DNA from: CAVZLD01 sp964522605
Lineage (GTDB): Bacteria; Planctomycetota; Planctomycetia; Pirellulales; Pirellulaceae
Length of the DNA stretch: 51,512 nucleotides
Direction: 5' to 3'
NCBI GenBank assembly: GCA_964522605.1
Contig: CAZFWV010000011.1
Span: 1-51,512, forward strand
In this document: in pieces, positions 34,811 through 43,544 of the stretch
Layout of the letters: the number at the start of each line of letters is the position of its first letter
Numbering within the stretch: the stretch's first letter is position 1
Notes under the pieces: model-generated
What the model saw: the letters and a program-made list of their open reading frames with translations, nothing else
Databases searched by the model: none
What the model was told of the DNA's origin: nothing
Position numbers and translations under genes: made by a program

Positions 34811-36130
34811 ATGCCAAGATCAACTCGTCGAGAGTTCCTTCGTCACACGACAGCGATCTCCTTAAGTCTTGCCGCAACTGGTCCATCCACGATTTCCATG
34901 GCCGCAAGTCCAAACGACTCACTTTCTGTGGGAATCATCGGCTGCGGGGGACGCGGGCGCGGTCTCATGGAGGACTTCCGCAAGGTCGCCCGAATCACGC
35001 ACGTCTGTGATCCGGATGAGGGCCGGTGCGAAACGGCCAAGCAGCAACTGGGAGCGCCCCACGCATTCCAGGATCTGCGTCGCGTGCTTGACGACCCATC
35101 CGTGGATGCCGTTGTGATTGCCACTCCCGATCATTGGCACGCCCCCGCAGCGATTCTGGCATGCGAGGCAGGTAAACACGTGTATGTCGAAAAACCGTGC
35201 AGTCACAATCTTCGCGAAGCCCAACTGCTGTTGGCAGCGGCGCGACGGAATCGGGTGATCGTGCAACACGGAACCCAGCATCGTTCGAATCCGCTGATCC
35301 GGGCCGCAATCCAAATGTTGAGCGACGGGATGATCGGAGACGTTCTTGTCGCAAAAGCCTGGAACATCCAGAAACGACGCAGTATTGGCCACGGTACTCC
35401 GAGCGATCCGCCGGAGGGCATCGATTACGACTCGTGGGTCGGTCCAGCCGAATTCATGCCCTACCAGAAAAACCGATTTCACTACGATTGGCACTGGTGG
35501 CACAATTTTGGGACGGGTGACCTCGGGAACGATGGAACGCACGAGATCGACTACGCCCGCTGGGGACTCGGCGTAACCGGCCTTCCCACCTCCGTGGTCG
35601 CTCTGGGTGGAAAGTACTTCTTTGACGACGACCAACAGTTTCCGGACACCGCAACTTGTGTCTTCGAATGGCCCGGCGACGGTTCCGTGGGGCAACGCCG
35701 GCAATTGATTTTTGAGATGCGAATCTGGTCGACGAACTACCCCTACAACTGTGACAGTGGAGCGGAGTTCTACGGAACGAAGGGACGCCTGTTTGTGAGC
35801 AAACGAGGCAAGTTGGAAGTCTATGACGAGAGGAACCGCAGAATGGAGGATGCCAGCCCATCGAACGCGGATCCGCTCGAGGGAAGCCACATCGAGGATT
35901 TTGTCAGCGGCTGCCGAACCGGTCAGCCTCCGCGCGCCGAGATCGCGATCGCTTACGATACGGTCGCTCTCGTCCACCTGGGCAATATCGCCTGCCGCGT
36001 GGGTCGTGCATTACAGGTCGACAAGGCAGGCGATCAGATTGTCGACGTCGTTGACGACGACGAAGCAACGCAGCTTCTATCAAGGCGATACCGTGCCGGC
36101 GGACATTGGGCAATTCCTCAGGGGCTATGA
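34811..36130 (+). CDS. Gfo/Idh/MocA family oxidoreductase, Tat-exported
   Basis: The protein has 439 residues. The ATG at 34811 is chosen because AAAGGA lies seven bases upstream; ATGs at 34772 and 34805 are alternatives. R6-R7 in TRREFLRHT is a Tat motif. The Rossmann motif is VGIIGCGGRGRG, followed by THVCDPDEGR and IATPDHWHAP; YVEKPCSHNL is the EKP motif. HNFGTGDLGNDGTHEIDYARWGLG holds the conserved Asp and His residues of the substrate site. An exported NAD(P)-dependent sugar oxidoreductase is expected. It is followed, 50 bp later, by the sialidase-like gene, so the two are probably co-transcribed. The close sequence similarity in the TGDLGNDGTHEID region to the copy at 41150 suggests a subfamily. 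Confidence 0.92.
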   Translation: MPRSTRREFLRHTTAISLSLAATGPSTISMAASPNDSLSVGIIGCGGRGRGLMEDFRKVARITHVCDPDEGRCETAKQQLGAPHAFQDLRRVLDDPSVDAVVIATPDHWHAPAAILACEAGKHVYVEKPCSHNLREAQLLLAAARRNRVIVQHGTQHRSNPLIRAAIQMLSDGMIGDVLVAKAWNIQKRRSIGHGTPSDPPEGIDYDSWVGPAEFMPYQKNRFHYDWHWWHNFGTGDLGNDGTHEIDYARWGLGVTGLPTSVVALGGKYFFDDDQQFPDTATCVFEWPGDGSVGQRRQLIFEMRIWSTNYPYNCDSGAEFYGTKGRLFVSKRGKLEVYDERNRRMEDASPSNADPLEGSHIEDFVSGCRTGQPPRAEIAIAYDTVALVHLGNIACRVGRALQVDKAGDQIVDVVDDDEATQLLSRRYRAGGHWAIPQGL

Positions 36131-36180
36131 GATCGGATCATTCGCAAGGTCGTGACACTTTGACAACAGGACACCAAACC

Positions 36181-37269
36181 ATGAAATGTTCTTTTCCGTT
36201 CATGATGGCAGCCGCAGTTGTGGGCAGCCAAATGATTGAAGCGGCGGAATACTCAATTCCCCCTGTAGCCCAAGTGGGAGTTCATGGCTATCTGAAAGGA
36301 GAGCTAATCTATCCACTTGATGACAAACCAACTCCGGAGTGTCACGCCTCCACTCTGGCAGAAACTCCATCCGGAATCGTCGCTGCCTGGTTTGGGGGCA
36401 CGGGCGAGCGATTTCCCGATGTGGGCATCTGGGTCTCGCGACTGCAGGATGGCCAGTGGTCACGTCCGGTCGAAGTAGTCAACGGAGTGCAATCGCCGCA
36501 ACTGCGCTATCCCTGCTGGAATCCCGTACTTTTTCGCCACTCATCAGGTCCACTGTTGCTGTTTTACAAGGTTGGTCCCAGCCCGAGTCGCTGGTGGGGG
36601 ATGCTTACAACGTCGAACGACGACGGCCAAAGCTGGGGGGAACCCGCCAAGTTGGGATCTCACGATGCAATTGGTCACTTGATCGGCCCGGTGAAGAACA
36701 AACCGATCGAATTGACCGATGGCTCGATCCTTTGTCCTTCGAGCACCGAGCATGACGGCTGGCGTGTGCATTTCGAACTTACTTCCGATCTCGGAAAAAC
36801 ATGGAAAGTCATCGGACCGATTCACGATGGGCGTGATTTCAGCGCCATCCAGCCCAGTATCTTGACGTATCCCGATGGGCAAATGCAGATCCTTTGTCGA
36901 ACGAAGCAGAAGGTGATCGGGCAAAGTTGGTCCACCGATGGTGGGGTGACCTGGAGCGAGATGTCGGCTACTGATCTGCCGAATCCGGACGCCGGTACCG
37001 ATGCCGTCACACTCCGCGACGCGAGGCAACTCTTGGTCTACAACCACACCTTGCGTGGCGGAGATTTTCCCGCCGGACGGAACATGCTCAACGTTGCCCT
37101 TTCTGACGACGGCAAGACGTGGACGCCCGTCATCACCCTCGAACGATCCGAAGGCGAATACTCTTACCCCGCGGTAATCCAGACGCACGACGGCAAGGTG
37201 CACATTACCTACACTTTCCGCCGACAATCGGTGAAATACGTTGTACTTGATCCCGCAGCGATTGAGTGA
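36181..37269 (+). CDS. Exo-sialidase-like (BNR repeat) secreted protein
   Basis: The protein has 362 residues. The ATG at 36181 starts a signal peptide (SFPFMMAAAVVGSQMIEAAE). Four Asp-box motifs (S/T-x-D-x-G-x-x-W) are visible: TSNDDGQSW, TSDLGKTW, STDGGVTW and SDDGKTW, spaced by 50-80 residues, as in the six-bladed sialidase propeller. ECHASTLAETPSGIVAAWFGGTGE holds the first Glu-rich strand common to bacterial homologues, and RYPCWNPVLF follows. The catalytic arginine triad cannot be assigned with confidence, and many planctomycete and Bacteroidetes proteins of this group act on sugars other than sialic acid. It follows a Gfo/Idh gene and ends 21 bp from a convergent hydrolase gene. Confidence 0.85.
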   Translation: MKCSFPFMMAAAVVGSQMIEAAEYSIPPVAQVGVHGYLKGELIYPLDDKPTPECHASTLAETPSGIVAAWFGGTGERFPDVGIWVSRLQDGQWSRPVEVVNGVQSPQLRYPCWNPVLFRHSSGPLLLFYKVGPSPSRWWGMLTTSNDDGQSWGEPAKLGSHDAIGHLIGPVKNKPIELTDGSILCPSSTEHDGWRVHFELTSDLGKTWKVIGPIHDGRDFSAIQPSILTYPDGQMQILCRTKQKVIGQSWSTDGGVTWSEMSATDLPNPDAGTDAVTLRDARQLLVYNHTLRGGDFPAGRNMLNVALSDDGKTWTPVITLERSEGEYSYPAVIQTHDGKVHITYTFRRQSVKYVVLDPAAIE

Positions 37270-37290
37270 CAATCGCGTTCTCGCCTGCGC

Positions 37291-38595
37291 TCACTCCCCT
37301 TGTTCTATCCGGTGTTGGGGATCGCTGGGCAAATACCCCTGAAAATCGATGGACAGCGGGTCGACTTGGCGATAGGTGATGGGCTTCGGGTCGAGCCAAT
37401 CCACGACCGAATTTTTGATCGCGAAGGCGAAAAAGTGATTGCCGCGCGGATTATAGTGACCGATGAAGTACTGTCCGAGGTACTCATCGAAAGACAGGTT
37501 GTACTTCTTGAAATCCTCAAGGTGCACAAGATTCATGTCAAAGTACCGAATGCCTTCCTGTTGCAAAAAATCAACGATCGGCTGGTCGTAACGCGTCCCG
37601 GTCTGGCGGATTTCGTGCATCGCCCGGTATGGATCGAACAAAATTACTAGCAGTTTCTTCTGATGCTGTTCGGTAAACGATCGTGCCCTCTGCAGAATAT
37701 ATTGTGTGGCCTTCAATGAGTATGCGTCGAGAAGCTGCCTAACCTGGTCCGGTCGTTCTGATCCACGGCTCCAATCCAGATCGACCTTCAAGAGAGACGC
37801 TAGGCGGTTCGTTCTCGCCGAGTCCACATCGCGGATCAGCCCGCGACGGAAGGCCTCGAGCTGCAAAGCCAAATCGTCCTTCAGCAACTCGACCATTCGA
37901 TTCGGGTCGGTCATCTGGTACAAGGACTCACGCGTGGGAAGCAGATTCTCTTTTTCCACAAAGCGACCTGACTCCAGGTCCATTTCCAGATTCGCCCAGA
38001 AATTATTGTGGAACGCTCTTCCCGCTTGGTGGTTCCACCATCGGTAAATGATCGCGTGACGGCAACGCAACAGGCTGCGGAGATGATCGTCTCCCCAGAT
38101 GTAGAGAATCACGTATTCCGCTCCGTGGTCCGTCTGCTCCTCTCGGATCAGCCGGCGATATGCCTGATAAACACCGTAGCCTCCCATGCCAAAATTCCGG
38201 ACTGGCTCGCCCAGGTGCGCCGCCAGGTACTCCTGCCAGGTTTCTCCATCACTGACTTGGTGACACTGGGTAAAACTGTCACCGTACGTGTTGATCCGAC
38301 AAGGCCGATTGGAGTAGAGGAAGGAAGTTCTTGCGCCATTGGGCTGCACCGTCGAGATCGTCGCGCTCCGATCCATACCATCCGCGGGAAGATAGTTGCC
38401 GAGGATGTAACCCAATTCCGGGTCAAATTGGGCCCAAGCGGGTCCCTGAAGGAAACCATCAATTACATCTCGCGAGACGGCGGCGCGGCGCAGATACTGT
38501 TCGAATGACGGTTTGGGATCTTCGCTGTCGGCTGCCGATACGATCTTCGGCAGGCAGACGAGAAGTAGAACCAGAAAACCGTGTAGTCGGATCAT
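37291..38595 (-). CDS. SGNH/GDSL hydrolase-like secreted protein
   Basis: The protein has 434 residues. AGGAGAC precedes the ATG and a signal peptide follows (HGFLVLLLVCLPKIVSA). INTYGDSFTQC contains the GDS motif with probable nucleophile S107; VRNFGMGGYGVYQA supplies the block II glycine, and GHYNPRGNHFFA near the C-terminus supplies the catalytic Asp/Asn and His block. ILYIWGDDHLRSLL lies where block III (GxND) would be, with D-D in place of N-D. Residues about 170-290 form a large helical insert not usual in the 200-residue enzymes. It is probably an esterase that removes acyl groups from a glycan. It converges with the sialidase-like gene and diverges from the metallo-beta-lactamase-fold gene. 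Confidence 0.82.
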   Translation of the reverse strand: MIRLHGFLVLLLVCLPKIVSAADSEDPKPSFEQYLRRAAVSRDVIDGFLQGPAWAQFDPELGYILGNYLPADGMDRSATISTVQPNGARTSFLYSNRPCRINTYGDSFTQCHQVSDGETWQEYLAAHLGEPVRNFGMGGYGVYQAYRRLIREEQTDHGAEYVILYIWGDDHLRSLLRCRHAIIYRWWNHQAGRAFHNNFWANLEMDLESGRFVEKENLLPTRESLYQMTDPNRMVELLKDDLALQLEAFRRGLIRDVDSARTNRLASLLKVDLDWSRGSERPDQVRQLLDAYSLKATQYILQRARSFTEQHQKKLLVILFDPYRAMHEIRQTGTRYDQPIVDFLQQEGIRYFDMNLVHLEDFKKYNLSFDEYLGQYFIGHYNPRGNHFFAFAIKNSVVDWLDPKPITYRQVDPLSIDFQGYLPSDPQHRIEQGE

Positions 38596-38822
38596 CGCGA
38601 CAGTCTCCTATTCTCGGCCTGATTGAACAAGGAACTCTTTCGACTTGCGTTTCGTTCTGACACAATAAGCAAAGAGAAGTTGTGGACGCGGCTGAAACCT
38701 GGGGTCGGCGTGACTCGAGGCGATTTCACAAACCATTTTTCGGGAGGGCGACTTACCCTTTTGGTTTCTTTCGAGAGATCCACGACCAGATCACGCAACC
38801 TCAATCGTTCCGGGGGAACTCG

Positions 38823-40790
38823 ATGCGAACGCAGATCATTTTATCACGCTGTCTGGTCGTTGCGTTCTTGCTAGGGAGGACCGGTCAGCTTCCCGCTGCC
38901 GAATCCCTGCCGACTCGCGAAGTGGCGGACAATCTGCGAATCATTTTGGGTCCGATCAACGGTGCGCTGATTACCCGGCAAGGGAAAACGCTTGCGGTGT
39001 ATGGAGATCCCCGCGCGGAACCGGCAGCGGTCGATACTGTGTTGTTAACACATCACCGACGAGATGTGTTGTGGGCGAGTCGTTCGTTGATCGAATCTGC
39101 TGCAACCGTCGTTGGACCTGCCGACGAAGCGGAGAACTTCTCGAATGTGGCAGGATTCTGGCACGAGTTTCAGCAAAAGCGGTTCCACGACTACGCACAA
39201 CAGACGACGAAGGTACTCGGTGCTCCGATTCACCTTGACCGGGCGGTGCGCGGTGGCGAGACACTCGTGTGGCAGGACCTGCCGATTCGTGTCCTCGATA
39301 CGCCCGGCTACACCCGAGGGGCAGTCACGTACCTGGTTGAACTGGAAGGACGCAGAATCGCCTTTACGGGCGACCTGCTCTTCGGCGACGGACATCTGCT
39401 GGACCTCTACAGCCTTCAGGATGCAATTCCTGAAGCGGGCATCGGAGGGTACCACGGGTATGCCGCTCGACTTGCAATTCTGCTCGAAAGCCTCCGGAAA
39501 GTCGCCGCAGAGAAGCCGTCGGTGATCATTCCGTGCCGTGGCCCAATCATTGACGATCCGATTTCCGCGATCGATCAATTGAGTACTCGCATCCAGAAAT
39601 TGTATACGAATTACTTGTCGATCGATGCCCTGCGTTGGTACTTCCAAGACAAACACATCCGCACGAAAGCAGTCCGAGTTCTCGGGCCTGACGCGGACGT
39701 ATCGTGGCTGCCGATGGCCGAAACGGTGACCGAGCTGCCGGACTGGATCATCGCGATCGACAACGCACGGCTGATCTGCTCGGAAGACAAAACCGGTTTT
39801 CTTGTCGATTGTGGAAGTCAGCGGATCATCGACCGGCTTCAGGAACTGCAAAACGAGGGGAAGCTCTCCTCGATTGAGCATGTCTTTGTCACTCACTATC
39901 ACGACGACCACACCGATCAGGTCGCTGCCTTGGCTGCACGGACGGGCGCCACGGTACATGCTTCGCGATTTAACGAGGATATTCTTCAGAATCCGGCAGC
40001 CTATCGCATGCCGTGCCTGACCACTCATCCCGTGCACATCTCGGGAAAAGCATCATCGGGGGCTCGGTGGCGGTGGAAGGAATTTGAGATGGCCCTGTAC
40101 TATTTCCCGGGACAGACACTCTATCATGATGCGCTCCTGGTGAAGAAGGCTGGAGCCGAAGAAGTGTTCTTTATCGGTGATTCGTTCACGCCGGCGGGCA
40201 TCGATGACTATTGCCTGCTGAATCGAAACCTCCTGCATCGCGACACCGGATATTTTTATTGCCTAGACCTTTTGGAGCGGGTGGCTCCGCAGGCTCTTCT
40301 AGTCAATCAACATGTGGAGCCCGCCTTTCGTTTTTCCGCCGAGCAGAGGCAGCAGATGCGGCAGACGCTCGAGCAGCGTGTTTCACTGCTTCGCGAATTG
40401 CTCCCATGGGACGATCCGAACTATGGAATCGATGAGGGTTGGGCTCGCTTCTATCCGTATGCCAGGCAAGTACATCCCGGAGAACGATTCCAGTTAGCCC
40501 TGCGCATCATGAATCACTCCCCCAGCGAACAAGAATATCGCGTGCATCTTCACCTTCCGCCGGGTTGGAGTACCGATGCGACCGATTCTCGCCCCCTGCG
40601 AATTCTGCCGCGGCAAGAGGGATCCATGATCGTGCAAATTGAAGTTCCCAAGGATGCACCGGGTGGGCAGCATCTGCTGACGGCCGACTTGGCGTGGGGT
40701 CGGTGGGAGCTGCGCGAATGGACGGAGTCGTTGGTCACCGTTGCGGACACACCAGTCGGGGAGGAAGTCACCCGCAAGACGGGCATGTGA
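38823..40790 (+). CDS. Tandem metallo-beta-lactamase-fold hydrolase, secreted
   Basis: The protein has 655 residues. The ATG at 38823 is preceded by GGGGGAAC and starts a signal peptide (LVVAFLLGRTGQLPAA). Two metallo-beta-lactamase-fold domains are present. In the first (about 35-270) the metal motif HxHxDH is degenerate, reading THHRRDV near residue 77, though FTGDLLFG is retained. In the second (about 300-525) HYHDDH (H358, H360, D362, H363) and FIGDSFTP are intact, so this is the catalytic half. The C-terminal 100 residues (LALRIMNHSPSEQEYRVHLHLPPGW) are an Ig-like sandwich of the kind found in glycoside-related exoproteins. The substrate is unknown; a lactonase, phosphodiesterase or sulfatase-like role would suit the fold. 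Confidence 0.85.
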   Translation: MRTQIILSRCLVVAFLLGRTGQLPAAESLPTREVADNLRIILGPINGALITRQGKTLAVYGDPRAEPAAVDTVLLTHHRRDVLWASRSLIESAATVVGPADEAENFSNVAGFWHEFQQKRFHDYAQQTTKVLGAPIHLDRAVRGGETLVWQDLPIRVLDTPGYTRGAVTYLVELEGRRIAFTGDLLFGDGHLLDLYSLQDAIPEAGIGGYHGYAARLAILLESLRKVAAEKPSVIIPCRGPIIDDPISAIDQLSTRIQKLYTNYLSIDALRWYFQDKHIRTKAVRVLGPDADVSWLPMAETVTELPDWIIAIDNARLICSEDKTGFLVDCGSQRIIDRLQELQNEGKLSSIEHVFVTHYHDDHTDQVAALAARTGATVHASRFNEDILQNPAAYRMPCLTTHPVHISGKASSGARWRWKEFEMALYYFPGQTLYHDALLVKKAGAEEVFFIGDSFTPAGIDDYCLLNRNLLHRDTGYFYCLDLLERVAPQALLVNQHVEPAFRFSAEQRQQMRQTLEQRVSLLRELLPWDDPNYGIDEGWARFYPYARQVHPGERFQLALRIMNHSPSEQEYRVHLHLPPGWSTDATDSRPLRILPRQEGSMIVQIEVPKDAPGGQHLLTADLAWGRWELREWTESLVTVADTPVGEEVTRKTGM

Positions 40791-41149
40791 AAACCCGGAA
40801 ACCGATCTTTCGTCCTGGTGATCTGATAAGCGTGGACGGGACGTCTTGTACGGTTTATCATTTCAGGGAGAATAGGGGCGTTCCTGCCGAAAACGAGGCT
40901 CTGCCTCCAAACTGCAGGCCGACTTGTCTCAAGTCGGCGCACATACCGGAATTGCCGACTTGAGATAAGTCGGCCTACGTTGACCGTGGCTTATGAGACA
41001 AAGCCGAGTATCGGGTTCCTGTCCTGATGGAATATGTTCGAAGGATGGACGAACTCAATCCCCCCGCCTGAATGCAATCCTGTAACCGTTGTTTGCCGTG
41101 ATGCGACAACGAACGACTCGCCCGGCCATATTTTTTATGGGAGTACGTG
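40791..41149. other. 359-bp intergenic region
   Basis: Both neighbours are on the plus strand. The region holds the inverted repeat at 40916-40976 and a ribosome binding site GGGAG just before the next gene. No promoter was recognised. Confidence 0.55.
40916..40976. repeat. Inverted repeat with 23-bp arms
   Basis: The arms 40916-40938 and 40954-40976 (AGGCCGACTTGTCTCAAGTC core) pair at 22 of 23 positions around a 15-bp loop. Each arm itself contains the palindrome GACTTG..CAAGTC. This is a different family from the other repeats in the window. Confidence 0.85.
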
Positions 41150-42646
41150 ATGACCGCAATTTCACGACGACGATTCCTCGAAGATTCGATGTTCGCCATC
41201 ACCGCAGCGGGTGCCGCCGGAATGGGTCTGGTCAATCCAGGCACTCGTCAAGCACTCGGACAGGTCAGCCCCAACGACAAGATCGGGGTCTGTGTCGTCG
41301 GCATCGGAGGACGAGGCTGGAGCAGTCATTGCAGCGAGTGGGTGAGAGATCCGCGAACCGAGATTCGCTACCTGTGCGATCCCGACAGCACGCGGGAATC
41401 AAAATGCGAGGAGATCGCAGCGAGGCAGGGTGGTGTTCGGCCAAAGTTTGTCACGGACATGCGCCACGCCTTCGACGATCCGGCGATCGACATTGTCAGC
41501 AATGCCTCGTCCAATCACTGGCACGCCCTCTGTGGCGTTTGGGCAATGCAGGCCGGCAAGCACTGTTATCTTGAGAAGCCCATTTCCCACAACATCCATG
41601 AGGGTCGTGCACTTGTCGCCGCCGCACGAAAGTACAAGCTCTGTTGCCAGGTTGGAACGCAGTGCCGCTCCAATCCCTCGAACATCAACGCAGCAAAGTT
41701 CATCCATGAGGGTGGTATTGGCGAAGTGAAGTTTGCCCGAGGTCTTTGCTATCGACGACGTAAGTCGATCGGCCCGCGCGGAACCTACGAAGTGCCAACG
41801 ACCGTCGATTACGATATCTGGAGCGGTCCCGCCCCCATTGCACCTTTAACTCGCAAGAATTTTCATTACGACTGGCATTGGCAGCGGATGTATGGCAATG
41901 GCGACTTGGGCAATCAAGGACCTCACCAGACAGACATCGCACGCTGGCATCTCGGAATTGAACGACTGCCTGATTCCGTGATCACCTGGGGCGGACGGCT
42001 CGGATACGATGTCGAAACTCGGAATCCCGATTTCGTCGATGCGGGCGACACGGGGAATATTGAGACCACGATCTTCGACTACGGCGATCAATGCATCGTA
42101 TTCGAAACTTACGGACTCGACACGCCCGATGTACTTGGAGCCAAAGTGGGTGTGATTTCTTACGGCTCTGACGGCTATGTCGTGCAATCCAGTTACGGCT
42201 ACTCAGCCGCATTCGATTTGGACGGCAACAAGGTGAAGGAATTCAAGGGAGATGGCAATCATTTTGGCAACTTCCTGGATGCTGTTCAGGCAAATGATCC
42301 GTCGCTGCTGAATTCCGACGCGCTCTGTGGTCATCTCTCTGCAGGGATGAGCCATCTGGGAAATATTTCGTACTACCTGGGCGAGAACAATAAGGTCTCC
42401 GTCGACGAATTGAAGTCGATCGTTCAACAAATTAAGAGTCTCGATGACAATGTCGCTACACTCGAGCGGATTGTAGAAAAGACAGAAAAGTTTGGCGTGG
42501 ACCTGTCCCGAACGCCTTTCGCCATCGGCCCCCTTTTGAAGTTCGATCCGCAGGCTGAACGGTTTATCGACAACGAAGAGGCGAATGCCATGCTCACGCG
42601 CGACTACCGCGCGCCTTACGTCGTTCCCCAACCGGAGGTTGCCTGA
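41150..42646 (+). CDS. Gfo/Idh/MocA family oxidoreductase, Tat-exported
   Basis: The protein has 498 residues from the ATG at 41150 (GGGAG upstream); a GTG directly before it is a possible start. SRRRFLEDSMFAITAAGAAG is a Tat signal. VCVVGIGGRGWSSH is the Rossmann motif, followed by YLCDPDS and NASSNHWHALC, and YLEKPISHNI is the EKP motif. HWQRMYGNGDLGNQGPHQTDIARWHLG matches the GDLGN...H.ID signature of the copy at 34811. It carries a C-terminal helical extension of about 60 residues (VSVDELKSIVQQIKSLD...EKTEKFG). It is an exported sugar oxidoreductase of unknown substrate. A small secreted protein gene follows 63 bp later on the same strand. Confidence 0.92.
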   Translation: MTAISRRRFLEDSMFAITAAGAAGMGLVNPGTRQALGQVSPNDKIGVCVVGIGGRGWSSHCSEWVRDPRTEIRYLCDPDSTRESKCEEIAARQGGVRPKFVTDMRHAFDDPAIDIVSNASSNHWHALCGVWAMQAGKHCYLEKPISHNIHEGRALVAAARKYKLCCQVGTQCRSNPSNINAAKFIHEGGIGEVKFARGLCYRRRKSIGPRGTYEVPTTVDYDIWSGPAPIAPLTRKNFHYDWHWQRMYGNGDLGNQGPHQTDIARWHLGIERLPDSVITWGGRLGYDVETRNPDFVDAGDTGNIETTIFDYGDQCIVFETYGLDTPDVLGAKVGVISYGSDGYVVQSSYGYSAAFDLDGNKVKEFKGDGNHFGNFLDAVQANDPSLLNSDALCGHLSAGMSHLGNISYYLGENNKVSVDELKSIVQQIKSLDDNVATLERIVEKTEKFGVDLSRTPFAIGPLLKFDPQAERFIDNEEANAMLTRDYRAPYVVPQPEVA

Positions 42647-42709
42647 CCGGATGTCTGATCACGGTTCGTCACCCTGACCCATGCTATCCATCCTTTCGGG
42701 AAGAATCCC

Positions 42710-43381
42710 ATGTCGCTCTTGCTTTCCTGCTGGTCCTTGCTCTTGCTCACGTTCGGGTTCGCCGTTACAGCGCTCGCGCAGGACCCTGAAAAGCCGTTTC
42801 CCCTTTCGCCTTTGCAGCAGCAGTTGGTCGAGGCCCAGCAAGAATGGGTGATTGCCCCCGAAGATCGGCCTGCCTCAAAGCGGAATTACTTTCGGTTAAA
42901 GATGCTTTCGTTCGATCCCAGTAAGGACGTCGTCAAACAGATTGAGACGTACGAAAACTCGAATCGACGCGGTTATGACGCAGGCCCTTTCGAAGTTCTC
43001 GATGCGACGGGGAAACTGGCAGACGAATCCGGTTGGGAAACCTGGAATCGCGACATCTTCACCATCGAGCAGAATTGGGCGCAGGGCTTGAGCACGCCTT
43101 ACTTCTGCCAGGTGCTTCGTGTCGAAGATTCGGATGGCAAGTCCGTTCACCAGCACGAAGTCCCTGACGAGGAATTTCGTCGCCTCAGCCAAAACACGGT
43201 CCGGGCGATTTTGAAGCCGGTCACTTCGAAGCCGGAGACGGAAATTCAGACTGTCCCGATGTTTGTTGTCCGCTACATCGGCAATTTTGAAGGCAACGCC
43301 AAATACGTGAAGCTCTACGTCGGTAAGCCTGGAACCGCTGATTTTGTCGTGCTCGACGTCAGCGTCTACGATCACTATTGA
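42710..43381 (+). CDS. Small secreted protein of unknown function
   Basis: The protein has 223 residues. GGGAAGAATCCC precedes the ATG. The signal peptide is LLSCWSLLLLTFGFAVTALA, with cleavage before QDPEK. The mature protein has QQQLVEAQQEWVIAPEDRPASKRNYF and a beta-rich C-terminal half (VPMFVVRYIGNFEGNAKYVKLYVGKPGTADFVVLDVSVY). No family motif was recognised. It lies directly after a Gfo/Idh gene and converges with the HEAT-repeat gene, so it may belong to the oxidoreductase transcript; a helper or substrate-binding role is only a possibility. Confidence 0.75.
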   Translation: MSLLLSCWSLLLLTFGFAVTALAQDPEKPFPLSPLQQQLVEAQQEWVIAPEDRPASKRNYFRLKMLSFDPSKDVVKQIETYENSNRRGYDAGPFEVLDATGKLADESGWETWNRDIFTIEQNWAQGLSTPYFCQVLRVEDSDGKSVHQHEVPDEEFRRLSQNTVRAILKPVTSKPETEIQTVPMFVVRYIGNFEGNAKYVKLYVGKPGTADFVVLDVSVYDHY

Positions 43382-43423
43382 TCCAGACGCCAGATCGGCG
43401 GACGGGCAACCAGGAAATGCGGG

Positions 43424-43511
43424 AAGGAAACCACGGATTCTACGGAAGTAACGGATCGGTACTGATCAATCCGCGTACATCCGTATGCTCCGTGAAATCC
43501 GTGGTTCCTCC
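43424..43511. repeat. Long inverted repeat of the AACCACGGAT family, copy 3
   Basis: The ends GGAAACCACGGATTC and AAATCCGTGGTTCC are near-perfect complements, with inner CGGAT, ATCCG and TACGG units. It lies between the convergent ends of the small secreted gene and the HEAT-repeat gene and is related to 7696-7781 and 16574-16662. Confidence 0.82.
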
Positions 43512-43544
43512 TCGATCTACGGCCCTCGTTGCTTTTCCGTTCCA

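Noticed and set aside
34919..35977. A 352-codon minus-strand frame opposite a Gfo/Idh gene
   Set aside because: The plus-strand frame has all family motifs; the antisense frame has none and no ribosome binding site.
39045..40037. A 330-codon minus-strand frame inside the metallo-beta-lactamase-fold gene
   Set aside because: It is a shadow frame; the motif-bearing frame is on the plus strand.
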